DNA of 64,000 bases from Verpa conica (Eukaryota > Ascomycota > Pezizomycetes > Pezizales > Morchellaceae), in NCBI GenBank assembly GCA_033030425.1, contig JAUFSD010000017.1, positions 248,001 through 312,000 on the forward strand, read 5' to 3'. Below, in pieces: positions 10,526 through 24,280 of the stretch. How positions within the stretch are numbered: position 1 is the stretch's first letter; every line of letters begins with the position of its first letter. The notes under the pieces are model-generated. The model searched no databases. It was not told where the DNA came from and worked only from the letters and a program-made list of their open reading frames with translations. The translations under genes and the position numbers were made by a program.

Positions 10526-12101
10526 ATGGGCGGCAGTACCTTCGAAAGACACAACGACACGAGCAATGCGCTCGCCCAGTTCGATGAATATAAGCTTAAG
10601 ACCCAGATCGAAGATCGCTGCTGGGTTCATAACTACAACAGTGTAGACAGCTACTCGTTGAGCATCGCACGTGGGACCGTAACGCATATCCCAAGATTAG
10701 AGAAATGGCGAAGAGACAAGAAAATTGGTGAAGGAGGGTTCGGAGTTGTTTGGCTAGAGAAGGAGGAGGGGGGTATGCGAAGGGCAGTAAAGAGGCTATC
10801 AAAAACGAAGTGGAACAAGTCGGAGTTGCAAGCACTAACGCTGCTGAACGAGGTAAGTGTTATGGTTAACCCCCTCTTTGTACAGCTTCCATTGTCGTTT
10901 AATGTCCGTTTTAGTATTCCAGAGTACTAATAAGATATGTCTATGTAGTATCCTCAGTACTTTGTGAAGTTCCTAGGGTGGTTCGACCATAGAGACAGTA
11001 TCTATCTTTCCTTAGAATACATCGAGCATGGAGATCTAGAAGCCCTTATTCAAGTGAAACCCATGACTGAGAGTGATGTAATAGTAATTACAACTCAATT
11101 ACTGGAGGGGGTCAAAATTATGCACGAAAACGGTCTCTGTCACCGGGACCTGAAGCCACAGGTTTGACTCCTTCAGCAAGCCCTGCTTGAGTGTCCAGGC
11201 TAAGATAATGCAGAATATACTGGTGGCCTCACAGTCACCATTGGTAGTCAAGATCACCGACTTTGGCATCTCGAAGCTTATCACAGATAATACAGCCCTA
11301 CGAACAGAAGTAGGAACACGCCGTTACATGGCGCCTGAAATTACCGGTCATCTCAATACCGAAAGTATAGAATACACGACTGCCGTCGACATATGGTCTC
11401 TAGGGTGCCTAATTTACAATATCATGACAAAAGAAACACCATTCCAACAAGAATCAGAGCTTCATAATTACGTTTATGGTCGGATCCCATTTCCAGACAC
11501 AAAGCTTATCGAAAACAAAGCAAGCAATGCCGCAATCAAGTTTATCTCGAGTTTAATGAAAGTAGACCCAGCAACCAGGTTTACTGCAGAGATGGCTCTT
11601 AAAGACCCCTGGCTCAATTCTGAGCTGTTGCCAGAGAACCTGAATGAACCTTTCATGCACAAGCAGCTGGGTAGACTGAGGGCAGAGAACGCTCAGTTAA
11701 GAAGCATCAATGCCGATCAGAAAACAAAAATAGAGCAACTCGAAAAGGAGATTGCCCAACTCACAGCTCTCGCCAGTGAGCAGAGTAAACAGACGTTGGA
11801 GATCAGGGGTGCGATGTTTCTCCATACAGAAAACAGACGTCTTGAAGTCGAGATCAAATTACTAAGAGATCATTTGAAGTTCCTTGGTGAGAAGAAAAAG
11901 AGAAGATTTCTATCATTCTTCAGGCAAAAACAAAAGGGTGAGATATCAAAAGCTTCCTTCGCTCCCGCCCCTTCCTCTTGTATCGCCCCTCCCTCCGCCA
12001 CAGATGTAATAGAGCCTCGCCGCTGCAGTAATAGGTCGCAAGGCTATGTACCCGATCCAAGCCCTCTGGTAAGACTAGGGTACTCCCTTCTACCAAAGTA
12101 A
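10526..12101 (+). CDS. Serine/threonine protein kinase with C-terminal coiled coil
   Basis: Exons are 10526-10852, 10949-11161 and 11214-12101 (introns of 96 and 52 bp with GTAAGT and GTTTGA donors), giving 475 residues. All key kinase elements are present: P-loop GEGGFG (68-73), Lys in AVKR (89), HRDLKPQN with intron 2 falling between Gln and Asn (174-181), DFG (196-198), YMAPE (218-222) and DIWSLG. It should be catalytically active. A basic helix-like segment (about 320-400, LRAENAQL, IEQLEKEIAQL) predicts a coiled coil and dimerisation. The tail is Ser/Pro-rich. The 60 residues before the P-loop (ending THIPRLEKW) look structured but I cannot name a domain. It resembles the lineage-expanded kinases found in many filamentous ascomycetes rather than a standard housekeeping kinase. 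Substrate and pathway are unknown. Confidence 0.85.
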
Positions 12102-13366
12102 CACTTCCTAGAGGAGTTATACTTATGCATTGAAATTCACTAAAAGAAGCTCGCCTAGCTGGCTTCGACTCCCAGTAATTTTTGTCTTTTCCTATTTCTT
12201 TTTCTTTATTGAGTAGCGTGTTTTTCTTTTGTAGCAAATGATTGACGTCACGAACACTAGTTGCTATACTAGTGGTTGTGGTTAGGATCAGGTGTCATTT
12301 TATGGTACTATAAGGTGCTCACCCCTTCTTATACTTTTTTTCTCTCTTCTCTGTACATTACATTATAGTCTCGTGCCCAGACCAATTGTTTGCTGCGCAG
12401 CACCGTACGGTCTGGTGTGCTAGCCCCTCCGAGCTTGCCCAATTCTTTTTTCGGGGATATTCTTCTCGGGGGGCTTTCGGGGAAATTTCGGTACTTACGT
12501 TTGTGTGGCTCGTATCTACTAAATATGAATAAGTAGTTAATTGCCATATCTAACTTGATGCAGCCACAATTAACAACCATGCCCAATAAAAAGTGATTCT
12601 TTATGTAGGCAATAGATATTCAGAGTGGGTATTTCCTTAGCAAAAAAGAAAGTAAAGGAATACAACTAAAATACCAACTTGTCAATAAGTATTTAGGTGG
12701 GCGCTTGGTAAATATGGTAAATAATGGTGCCCATCAAACGTGGTTTTACTTACTTTCATAGATAGTCTTGTTCTTTTATCACTAGTTCTAGTATTTAGTA
12801 TAGAATTAAGCAAATACCCTACTGGAATCTTTAATCTAAATCAACTTAAACTCAAGTTGTGGGCTAATTACAGCCTATGGGGTTGATTTTGCATATCTCC
12901 TGTTTCGGTATTTGATATGTAGATATAAGTCAGCCACCATAATATAGTCCTAGGCCCCTTTGATAGTCCATCCAATTATCTCTACCCCCGACCGTCACTG
13001 ACTATACGGTCTTATAGCACAAGGGGAAAAGAAATGCCCTTGTAGTTCTATCCATGATTAATATCGCAGTCCGTATTTGGATCTATTATAAATCACTTAA
13101 TTTCTTCGTTTAGTTACTGTAATTGGGTTAAATTTACGCAATAGCTTCTAGATCCCCCATAGCTAGGCAGAGAGACCATAAATCTGCGAATTGATCCTTA
13201 TAGTCAGAGTATAAACACCTTTCAACAGAAATCACTCTAGTCATCCCATCATTCATAATATATATCAAACTCAGCGAGAAAAGCATCTTTCTCTTAAGAT
13301 AATAGGGCAACAACCTCCTTACAACCCTAACCGTATACAGCAGCACAAAACCCAACCTCGTACGGA
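12102..13366. other. AT-rich intergenic spacer
   Basis: About 1.3 kb between convergent genes. I see no gene or RNA. A small inverted repeat (ACTAGT...ACTAGT) lies near 12257-12275, and a G-rich patch with repeated TCGGGG lies near 12450-12485. Confidence 0.5.
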
Positions 13367-13845
13367 CTACCTCGGCAACCTCCTCGGCGCAATATCTCCG
13401 GTCTTCGGCCCCTTTCCCATTAATTCGCCCAGCCCTAAATCCTTCCATGCCGGCTCATGCTTCTTCTGCTGCGCCTGTGCGATCCCGAAGGCTGCATGCT
13501 GATCGGGTATCACTACATACACCAAATAATTAGCCATAAATTTATGTTGTGGGGTACGGAGGTTTACCGTCGTCTTCATCTTCTGGGTTGATAGGCTGGT
13601 GGTGTGGTGGAACGTACACGTCGTCATTTGGGAGCTTGTCACGGCAGAAATCTTCAAACAGGTCGGCAATGCGGCCACTAGCGAGGTGTACGTAGGTTCG
13701 GGACGAGTCTTTTGACTGTAGAGATGGTTAGTTTGGTTTTTTTTAGTGGGCTTTGGTGGGTACCTACCATCTTGGTTGTTATGTGTAGGGGAGCTCTGAT
13801 AGTGGGTTGTGGTGTTTGGATATGAGTTTGCCAAGCCGTCTGCAT
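13367..13845 (-). CDS. Small protein of unknown function, three exons
   Basis: Reading the minus strand, exons 13845-13768, 13715-13568 and 13512-13367 join to 123 residues. Intron 1 (52 bp) has donor GTAGGT, branch ACTAAC and acceptor ACAG. Intron 2 (55 bp) has donor GTAAAC, branch GGCTAAT and acceptor GTAG. Both keep the frame and total length is divisible by three. The predicted protein has a Gln/Thr-rich, acid-free N-terminus that could be a mitochondrial presequence (inference), then RTYVHLASGRIADLFEDF, a Pro/Asp-rich linker and a basic C-terminus ending RRLPR. Composition looks like a folded small protein but I do not recognise the family. If intron 2 is not removed, the product stops at 13542 with 83 residues. 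FAF1, on the same strand, ends 107 bp before this start. Confidence 0.6.
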
Positions 13846-13952
13846 AGCAACGGGGATCACGTGGGATGGGTCAATGATACTTGTATCGTGTTCTATTTAT
13901 CTACATGAACAGAAGAATTCATATATGCCCCAATATCTATAAATCATGCATA

Positions 13953-14882
13953 TTACCGCCGCTTCTTCCCTTTACCACCTTTAAACCCCCTCCCTTTACC
14001 CTTCCCTTTACCACCACTCCCACTACTTGTCCGTCCCTCGATATCCATAACATCCCTCTTACTCAGCATCAACGTACCATTCCTAAAAGTACCAATACTT
14101 GGCCCAAACCCTCTATCCCTCTTCTTCACTTCCTTCTTCACCCTCACTTCCTTCTCTAGAATAATCCCAGCCTCCTTTGCATGTGCCCTCCTCTTCTGCT
14201 CCCTCATCTTCTTCGCTGCATCGATCCCTTTTCTCGCAGCCATCGGCATCTTCTGAACCGTGATATCCTTCCCACCGAGCGCTTGTACCCGTGACTCTAA
14301 CGCCTTCAGGCGGTTCTTCCCGGTTGCTTCAAGTGTTGTAGAAGAAGAGTCGAGGAGGTGGGATTCACGCAGGAGACGCTGTAGAGCGAGGTCGTTCTTG
14401 AGGAGTGAGGATTCGGTAGTGGGGTCTTCTTCGTCCTCGTCGGAAGAGTTCTTTTTGGACTTTGAGGCTGAGGTGGAGGGGAGGATTGACGGCGGTTTTG
14501 AGGACATGAAGGGTTTTAGGATGCTTTTGGGTAGTTTTGTGGTTTCGAGGAGAGGGTCTTTGTTGGTGAATTCTATTACTTCGGGGGTTCTTGAGTCTGT
14601 TGGACTGTTAGTTAAGGATTCGAATGCTAGTGATATTCATAATTGCAAACCTGAAGCTTTGGTGAAAGTACCGTCTTCTTCTGAAAGTCCGGCCCATTCG
14701 TCATCTGCCTCGACCTCAACTTTTGGTGCCTTCTTCGCTTTCTTCACCCCCGTCTCCTTCAACGGTGCGAATTGGCTCTCGAAATGACGCTTAAATATCT
14801 CCATCGCATTAAGACCATCTTCTGCCTCTTCGGCAGCATTCTTTGTCTCCCGCTTCCTTTTCTTGATTATTTTCTCAGGCAT
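13953..14882 (-). CDS. FAF1: 40S ribosome assembly factor Faf1 (DUF4602 family)
   Basis: Nucleolar factor for processing at the early pre-rRNA sites that lead to 18S rRNA; homologue of yeast Faf1 and human C1orf131. Exons are 14882-14651 and 14596-13953. The 54-bp intron has donor GTTTGC, an ideal TTAACTAAC branch and acceptor ACAG, and joins TFTKAS to DSRTPEVIEF. The product is 291 residues. Supporting traits are the very basic start (EKIIKKRKRE), an acidic DDEWAGLSEED segment, a long charged helix-like region (RVQALGGKD to EKEVRVKKEVKK), the conserved GTFRNGTLMLSKRDV and a Gly/Lys-rich tail ending KKRR, a likely nucleolar signal. It is transcribed away from GCP5 from a 176-bp gap. Confidence 0.82.
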
Positions 14883-15058
14883 CTTTGTCGATATCGCAGG
14901 TGGTGATCCTCTTGGTTGTCAGCGCAAGGTTGCAGCAAATCGAATTTTTAGCGAGTCTTGGCTGCGGCTCTTCTCCATGTCGTACAACCGTGGGGTTGCG
15001 CTAACCTCCGATAAACGCGACTCCAAACATCAGCTTGGGTGGGATTCTATTCTGTGTA
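14883..15058. promoter_or_regulatory. Bidirectional promoter between FAF1 and GCP5
   Basis: Only 176 bp separate the two start codons, so both genes must share core-promoter DNA and have short 5' leaders. I see no clear TATA box. The sequence is balanced in base composition and not AT-rich. Confidence 0.6.
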
Positions 15059-18000
15059 ATGGCTACCACTCCAGCGAAGGTGAAGCGTCTGGCGGACGAG
15101 CTGATCACCTGTATCACTGGGTTGACCCCGAAGGTGTGTCTTCCCTCTAACGAGTCCTAAAAGTAGGTACTGACCAAATGACTAGGAAGATCCGGAGAAC
15201 TTCAACCTTTGTCGTGTAAATCCCCCCTAATATCTTTCAATTTTAGGAACAAGGCCTAAATAATACTTTTACGTAGGAATTCACATTAAGGAACTTCAAA
15301 GGCTACAAGTTCGGGCGTACAAACCAATTCGACGTCAACTCTAAGCTAGAAGGGTATCCTCACCCAGCTCAACTACCTTCAGAAGCTAACTTTCTAGGCT
15401 CGAAGAGAAGTTCCGAATTTTTAATCGTGACGATATAGCTGATGCTCTTCGCTCACGTATTAATGAGCTTCCTATCCAAACATTTACTCCGGAACTCCTC
15501 TCACTCTTTCTCACACTCTCTGATCGGCCCCTGGAGAACTCTCACCTCGATGATTTAGATGTACTTATAAGGCCGGAAGATCCTAAGGGTATTACATGGG
15601 CTGATATCATAGCTGATGAGCCACTTGAAGGGGAGATATGGCAGGATGTTGATTTTGGCGCCGAGAGTAGCGATGAGTGGTCTGATGATGATGGTGCTAG
15701 GCTTAGGGATGAGATTATAGAGAAGAGAGAGCAAGAGACGGAAGGAAAGAAAAGAAAGTTCAAGTGGGCTGATGAGGATGAGGAGGGGGGAGCGGCTAGT
15801 GTGGAGGGGTTTATCATCGAGGATGATAAGGAGGGGTTGGAGTTGTTGAAAAAGGCACAGTACTGGGATGAAAATCAGAGGGTGAAGCCGGTGGATGAAG
15901 ACATTGATGTTTCTTTGGGGTCTGGGGGAGGTATCTTTCCCCATTACCCATTACTCTTGACGGATATTGCTCTCTTGTTGTACTGAATCTCAACATGCTT
16001 ATACCCGTACTCAATAGTGGAGAACATATCAATAATCTCGGAAGTTCAAGCCATCCGTGAAGTCCTCTTCATGCTCCTTGGCCACCCTTGCGTCCTCTTC
16101 CAGCTTATCAAGGGCCCTCACATTTTTGAGGAGGCAACAGTATCAGTCGACACCACCGCCCTCTCCTCCCACTTCGCACTACGCCACACATCCCTCCTCG
16201 GATTCCAGGCGATCCTCAAGTGGTACGCAGAAAAGGGCACAAACCTCAACCGCATCCGCAAGTTCACAGGGGTTAAAGTCATCCAAGCCTCGCCCGAACA
16301 ACAAACTTTTACTGCCGCCTCCGCCGCCAAACTCTCAATCCTAGACCAAAAGCTCGTAGAAATCGAACAGCGCTTCGTCGGAAACACCAGCAAGAACCAG
16401 ATCGCCTCCCTCCTCGCACTCCAGTATGAACTCGAACCACTCCTACACCCATACATGCTCCTATCCACCATAATCTCTAAAATCACCAACCCCTCCACCC
16501 CCCGAACCCGAACAGCACTAGCAACCGCACACCTCGAACTCCTCTTCAACTCCGCCTGTTCCCTACAATCAACCGGCGACCACCACTCCTTCACCTTCAT
16601 GTCAACCCTCTTCTTCTCCTGCTTACAAACCTACCTCCGCCCTATTCGCGCCTGGATGGAGCGCGGCGAACTCCGCAGTGGCGACCCCACAGACGAGATA
16701 TTCCTCATCGCGCAAACCTGCGCCGACGACGAAGTCGAGCTCGGAGGTCTCTGGCACGAACAATTCTCACTCCGCAAAGACAGAAATCGCATCCTACAAG
16801 CACCGGGTTTTGTCCACGCTGCCGCAGATAGGATCTTCATCACTGGTAAAAGTGTCGTCTTCTTAAAAAGACTAATGGAGCATGAGCTCCCATCTGCCAT
16901 GTTTGAGACAGACTTAGCAAACTCAGAACGGAGGGTGTTGGAGTTGACGTTAGGGAGTGTTTGTGGTACATTTCCTGACGGGGAGGCCTCGTTGGCTCCG
17001 TTTGAAGATATGTTTGCTGCGGCTTTCGATAGGTGGATCGATGATCGTCACCATAGCGTTTCTTCAAGATTGAGGGATATCCTGTATCGGGATTGTGGGC
17101 TATGGAAGAGTCTCGATGCGTTAGAGTATGTGTACCTTTGTAGTGATGGATATCTGTTTGATATGCTCGCGACGCAGGTGTTTGAGAAGGTTGATAAGGG
17201 TGTTCAGACCTGGGGTGATCGGTTTTTACTTACGGAGTTGGTGCAGGGGGTGTACGGAGTTGTGGATTGTGTGGAAGCTGGGAGACTGCGGATGAGGGGA
17301 AAGATGGATGGGATTGCAACACTGAGGGAGAGAAGGAAGAGTGTTAAGATGATGAAAGGGGTGGAGGTGGATTATGCGGTAAGTCCACTATCGCCTGTGG
17401 ATAGTGGGGGTTTGCTGATGTGCCGTTATAGCTGCCTTGGCCAATCATGAATGTGATTAGGAAGGAGTCCTTTGATGTTTACAAGGCGATATTTACGTTT
17501 CTGTTACAGATCAGAAGAGCGCAGTATGTGCTCAAGAGGCTTAATATGTTGAAAGATGACTTTAGGACGTTAGGGGAGCATGGTGAGGGGGCGATGTATT
17601 ATTCGCTAAAGCATAGGTTATTATGGTTTGCAAATACCATTTACTATTACTTGACTGATCTGGTATGTCAACCCTCCTGAGATCTTCACGCTTGGAATTT
17701 CAGTACCTTACGCACGAAGCAGTACTAATAAACCCAGGTCATACTCCCACAAACCGCCAAAATGCGAGCAAAAATGGCCAAAGCACTAGACGTAGACGGT
17801 ATGATCGGTGTTCACAGCAACTATATCAACAAAATCAAAGACCAATGTCTCCTAGGCCCTAAGGTAGTCCATCACAGTCCATCACTCGGTCCATACTAAC
17901 ACATCCTAGCTAGCACCAATCCACCAAACCATAATCACCCTCCTTGACCTCTCAATCGCCTTCTCAGACGCCCACACAGCACGCGCCGGTGAAGTCCTCT

Positions 18001-18314
18001 ACGCGACTACAAACGCAGACCAATCCATGCGGGATGTCTCAATCATCGCTGCGACGCCTCGTCGGCGTCGTCGTGCAGATGATTCAGAGTCTGAGGAGGA
18101 AGATGAGGATGATCAAGGAGAGGACGAGCATGATGTTAGTTATCAGGAGGAGGGGTATAAGAGGCGGCTGACGGCGGCGAGCGCGAAGTTTAATGCGATG
18201 TTGGATTTTGTGAAGGCTGGGCTGAGGGGAGTTGCGAGGGCAGGGGTTATGCCGCATTTGGAGATATTGGCGGAGGGCTTGGATGGAGTGGGGTGGGAGG
18301 GGAGGTATGGGTAA
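15059..18314 (+). CDS. GCP5: Gamma-tubulin complex component GCP5 (Mod21-like)
   Basis: Non-core subunit of the gamma-tubulin ring complex that nucleates microtubules at spindle poles and other organising centres. Eight exons: 15059-15133, 15186-15215, 15277-15353, 15398-15930, 16018-17378, 17432-17662, 17738-17863 and 17910-18314, giving 945 residues, as long as expected for fungal GCP5. The N-terminal 60 residues (KRLADELITCITGL, then FTLRNFKGYKFGRTNQF) match the GCP5/Mod21 N-terminal region. An acidic PLEGEIWQDVDFG segment follows. The Spc97/Spc98 fold covers exons 5-8, with HTSLLGFQAILKWY, FLKRLMEHELPSAMF, a C-terminal GRIP2 region with PWPIMNVIRKESFDVYKAIF and RLLWFANTIYYYL. An Asp/Glu/Ser insert interrupts the C-terminal helix bundle. 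Intron 3 is only 44 bp. Other GCP paralogues (GCP4, GCP6) are less likely because of the N-terminus. Confidence 0.85.
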
Positions 18315-19753
18315 GGTATAATGGTGGAGGTAGATATATGTGATATGTGGATATTGTGTTTAGGTAATAGATAAGTAGTACGGGAGGCCCGATCTTATAA
18401 GAATCCAAATTATTAATTTTAGGGTATTACTACTAAGAATTCTTATATTCTCAAGTAAATTATACCTAAAATTCTTAGATTTACTAATAAATCATATTTA
18501 TCAAATCTCGGCTACTCTAGGGGTATTCACGCTTTTTTACTACTTCATCTATGTAGATCGTCTACATTTCCTACACTATTATAGGAACCAGCTCATGTTG
18601 AGATAGGTAGCACATCTGTCGTTGAGCCCCATGAACAAAGCAGGAGCAAAATAGTAATAAAAAAACCCAATCAAAGCCATAAATATTCGGAGAGTAGGAT
18701 ACAATACAGGCAACTCTGTCTATAAGAATATTCCTAGCAGGCAGCCCTCAAAACGCCCCACTAGACTATATCTGGAATAATTCCTTTTAGATCTAGCTAT
18801 ATACAACGCCTTTCTTATAGGAAGATTCTCACCATATTGTTTGCAATTCTTGATAAAACTCTGAATCATAAGTATATGCTCTTTAATGGTATAAAAAGGC
18901 TCGATTTTGTTGTTTAGCGATCGGTCAGTGATATATAACGAGGCACTGTAATAAGGCAGGAACATTCAAAATGTGGATGTGGCATTGAATAACCCGCTGC
19001 TAGCCGTCTTAATCCTTTTGTTTGATGATTTTGTTGTATTACAGGCTTTGGAATATCGTATGCAGTCTGAGGCAGTGGTGCGGGTAAAATTATAGCTTTC
19101 AAAATCCAGCCGCTCTATTGTGGGGAAGAGCGAGGTACAGTAGCAGAATATCTCATCACTCTTCCCTGATATTCCTTCTGTATTATAGAGACTACATATG
19201 CTAGCTAGTATAAGTAGGAGCCACGGAGACGAACTCTTCGACAAATTGCTATCGCAGTTAACCAGTGTGGTACTAGCCACAGAGACACCTGTTCTCTTGG
19301 AGGAATACACACCCTCCCACTTAGATAATCTCTCTTATGATTAGTTATCTGAATATCATCCTGCTTTTCTATGATCAAATTAGATCATCTTGTCGTATAG
19401 ATTTCTTTATCGATCAGAAAGCAGCTCACACAAGTATTAATATAGCGGCTCTACAAAGTCTTAACCGCTCTCGCTTCTACCAAATACAGGGTATCCAGAT
19501 CAATTTACTCCTCCTGGCCTACACAAATGTCTTGGGTAGCACCCACGTACAAATACGGCCAGCTGCATAACAAAAGACTCATACAAGCGTTTATCCTTCA
19601 GCTGAGGGATGGTTGCCTTACACGTGACCTACTCCTCAAAAATATCTATACAAGAGTTCATCCAGGCCCCTTCAGGATAAATACAATCCTACAGCTCTAT
19701 ATCTTCACAAAGCTACCTTATATCGTCTAAAACACTATACTAGTATCGCTTTC
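18315..19753. other. AT-rich intergenic spacer
   Basis: No gene found. 18380-18500 is very AT-rich with palindromes around AAGAATTCTT. Open frames of 60-114 codons on both strands lack supporting features. Confidence 0.5.
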
Positions 19754-20805
19754 ATGGCTCCCATTACCACCTTTAAAGGACACCTCCCAGGTTCTGAGCC
19801 TGATGTGAAAATCAGTTCCCCATTCAGAGTCTTCCTCCTTCATTCACAGATACTACGACTCTATTCATCATGGTTCGCCGCCAGCATGTCTGAAGTATGG
19901 TGGAAGGAGGGAACGTATACCGATGGATACCAATACTGCTACGACCTTGATCGTGATGATGATAAAGTTTCGACGCTTATTCCTAGGAAGCAAAATGTGA
20001 GTGAGCAAATCCCAAATATATGTTTAACTCTTTATAGAACTAAACCTCATCCAATGAACAGGTTGATCCAACCAGGGTTACACCCAACAAGAGCGACCCA
20101 TCTAGAAACGAAGGCTTAGAAGGCTTGTGTATCACCTACGAAAATATGTTTAAAACATTCTACAGGCTGCAAATCTCTCTTGCGTCTGTAGATGAGTGGA
20201 TAGACTTGGTTTCCTTAGCGGACCAATTCGAGGCTCTAGACTTTGTAAGGGGGAGCGTCCGTTCGGATATCCTCGATATAGATGATCTCGGGAAGCAGAT
20301 CAAAGAATACCCAGTTAAATTCATCATCCTGGGATACTATCTGCGGTCCTACAAAATATTCAAGGAAGCCCTTGTCCATATTGTAGGCAGGCAGTGCGGA
20401 AAATCTGATGAGGGGTTTTTGTGGGATTCTTCTGAACTAGAAATCCCAGCGCCTGTGGCCAAGGTCATCTTATCTGAATACTGCAGAGTGGAACATCTCA
20501 TGGCTAAAGCGATGCGGGAATTACTTCGTTTAAACACTTCCCGATTCCCCGGCATGAGTTCTACAAATCACAATACTTATATAAACTCTATAATCTCGTG
20601 CTTTGCGTCCTATGGGGCTCACGGAAACGAGGGTACGCTATTTAAGGGGGTAAAATCACTTGCACTTGACTATGGTCAAATGTCAACTGTCGTCAAGGGA
20701 TTAGCTCTACCGTTAACCGAGAACAACTTGAGTTTCAATGTTGAGGTACCTTATCTGACTTGTGCTCAAATCTCGGAATCTCAGTTTCCTTGGAAGCAAA
20801 CGTAG
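19754..20805 (+). CDS. BTB/POZ domain protein
   Basis: Two exons, 19754-19996 and 20062-20805, joined by a 65-bp intron (GTGAGT donor, GAACAG acceptor) give 328 residues. The first 110 residues have the fungal BTB pattern: DVKISSPFRVFLLHSQILRL followed by SSWFAASMSEVWW, then FKTFYRLQISL and the helix SVDEWIDLVSLADQFEAL. The remainder is helical and resembles the C-terminal part of the large fungal family of stand-alone BTB proteins. Such proteins may act as Cul3 adaptors, but most fungal members have no known function. No second domain is recognisable. The start ATG is preceded by C/T-rich sequence. A second BTB gene lies at 29.7-30.7 kb; the two are not closely similar beyond the fold. Confidence 0.8.
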
Positions 20806-22248
20806 TGTTTATGCATTAAAGGAATGAGTATATAACCTTAGGTTGTACTGTATGTCAAGATTTCCGATGCTATTTATTTGCTTTCTTACATGTATGTAGT
20901 TTGAAATTTTAGCTTTAGCCAACCCAAAGGTCACTGAGATCAATTCCTCTTAGCTATAGTTCATTTAGACCTATTGATTAACCTATAATATATATGTGTT
21001 CTGGTAGGCACCTTACCCGCTTGGGAGACACTCGTGGGCAAGCCAACAAAGTATAGCTCAATTAATGCTAGAAAATATGAACCTTAAATTATATTTTGAG
21101 ATTTCTTTAGACCTTATACTATGCTTTACTATATTTTTAGGGAGTTAGAGGCTTTGTTCTGAGTGTTTTTTCTGTATTCAGGGGTTTTGTATTTTTTTTC
21201 CCATACAGGGGACGTAGGCCCATATAGGAGACGTCCCCCCAATATGAACGTCCCCCCAACGAGCCAGAACATATGCGCTCTTTCTTTGAAAAACAACACC
21301 CAGCGCTCAGCAGCTCTGAATACTCAGATACTCTGCTTATCTTAACACCGACATACTCCACCCAAGCCCATATTATACAGAACCATAAAACACACCTAGA
21401 TATACAGTAAAGAAAAAAAAAGACCTAAATACACCATAGCTGACAAATACCCAAAAACCATAATAATAATAATAATAGAAGACTTCCCAGCTCAGATCAT
21501 TGAGCCAATTAAAACCTAGCCAGACCCAGTAGCCATTGTCTCACCTAACTGCAAGAAACTACTAGCGCCCCGTTCGATAACACAGAGCCTACTAACTAGC
21601 CACTCCCCATCACTTGCTCTCGTACCGTCTTTATATGCCGGAATAGACACTGGTATTAGGTTTTCTTTTAGACAGGTTTCATAGGCGGTTGTCTATGTAC
21701 CTTTGGGGATGAGAAGAAATATAGGAATACATGTTACTTACTAGATTTCTATGAAGTTCCAGGTGTAAGTGACGGCTAGACACCCATTTAAATAAACTTT
21801 GTTTCAATCGTGGGTGCTGAGATTCGGGTGAATTATAAAATACGACGCTCCGTCTACAAATTAAACTCGTAGGATATCGTAGGCCCGTGCTAGACATACA
21901 TATGAGACACTATAATTGATATAACCTATTCAATCTTCACCAGCTTCAAAAGTGGACAGGCATTGTTTGCAAAAATTGAATTTTTATTCAAAAACTGCTT
22001 TGTACTGACGTTCCTTGTCTATTTACAAGAGCCCACTTTCCTACCTTCCTCTTCGCCATTTTTTGTCCCCCCCACCCCAGTTACGTTAAATCATATATAA
22101 GAAAGAAACTCCAAGGCTGATAAAATAGGAAACTTTTTTCCGCCCAAATGCACAACCTCCCCATAAGAAAAAAAAATAAGAAAAGATCACCCGAGTTTTT
22201 TTTTAGCAACAGGGAAATAGATCAACTAAAGAGCAAGGTGAGCACTGT
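20806..22248. other. Intergenic spacer
   Basis: No gene found between the convergent BTB and homocitrate synthase genes. Repeated GACGT-CCCCCCAA units lie at 21222-21260, flanked by partly complementary CTGTATTCAG and CTGAATACTCAG; this could be remains of a small element, but is not convincing. An (ATA)n tract lies at 21461-21478. Confidence 0.45.
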
Positions 22249-24074
<1,826 letters not shown>

Positions 24075-24274
24075 GATGGAATTGGTTTCTTCGAGATGAA
24101 TTGGACAGATATGAGAGCTTTTCGAGAGAGAAAGGTGGGGGGATGGTTCACTAGCGGGGGACGAGGTTGTGTTTTTCGTTGGTGTTGAGTGAAGGGAGAC
24201 GGGAGGTCAGAGGACCTTATATAACGAACGGGCAACTCCCTGGGTAAGCAAGCAATGTGGAGAACGGATATGTA

Positions 24275-24280
24275 TGACTC
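24275..24280 (+). promoter_or_regulatory. Candidate Gcn4/CpcA site upstream of homocitrate synthase
   Basis: TGACTC, the core of the general amino-acid control element, lies 201 bp upstream of the homocitrate synthase start. Lysine genes are known Gcn4/CpcA targets, so the placement is sensible, but a 6-bp match alone is weak evidence. Confidence 0.35.

Noticed and set aside
21160..21310. Possible small element with ACGTCCCCCCAA repeats and CTGTATTCAG/CTGAATACTCAG flanks
   Set aside because: Flanks match too poorly to count as inverted repeats, and no target duplication is visible.
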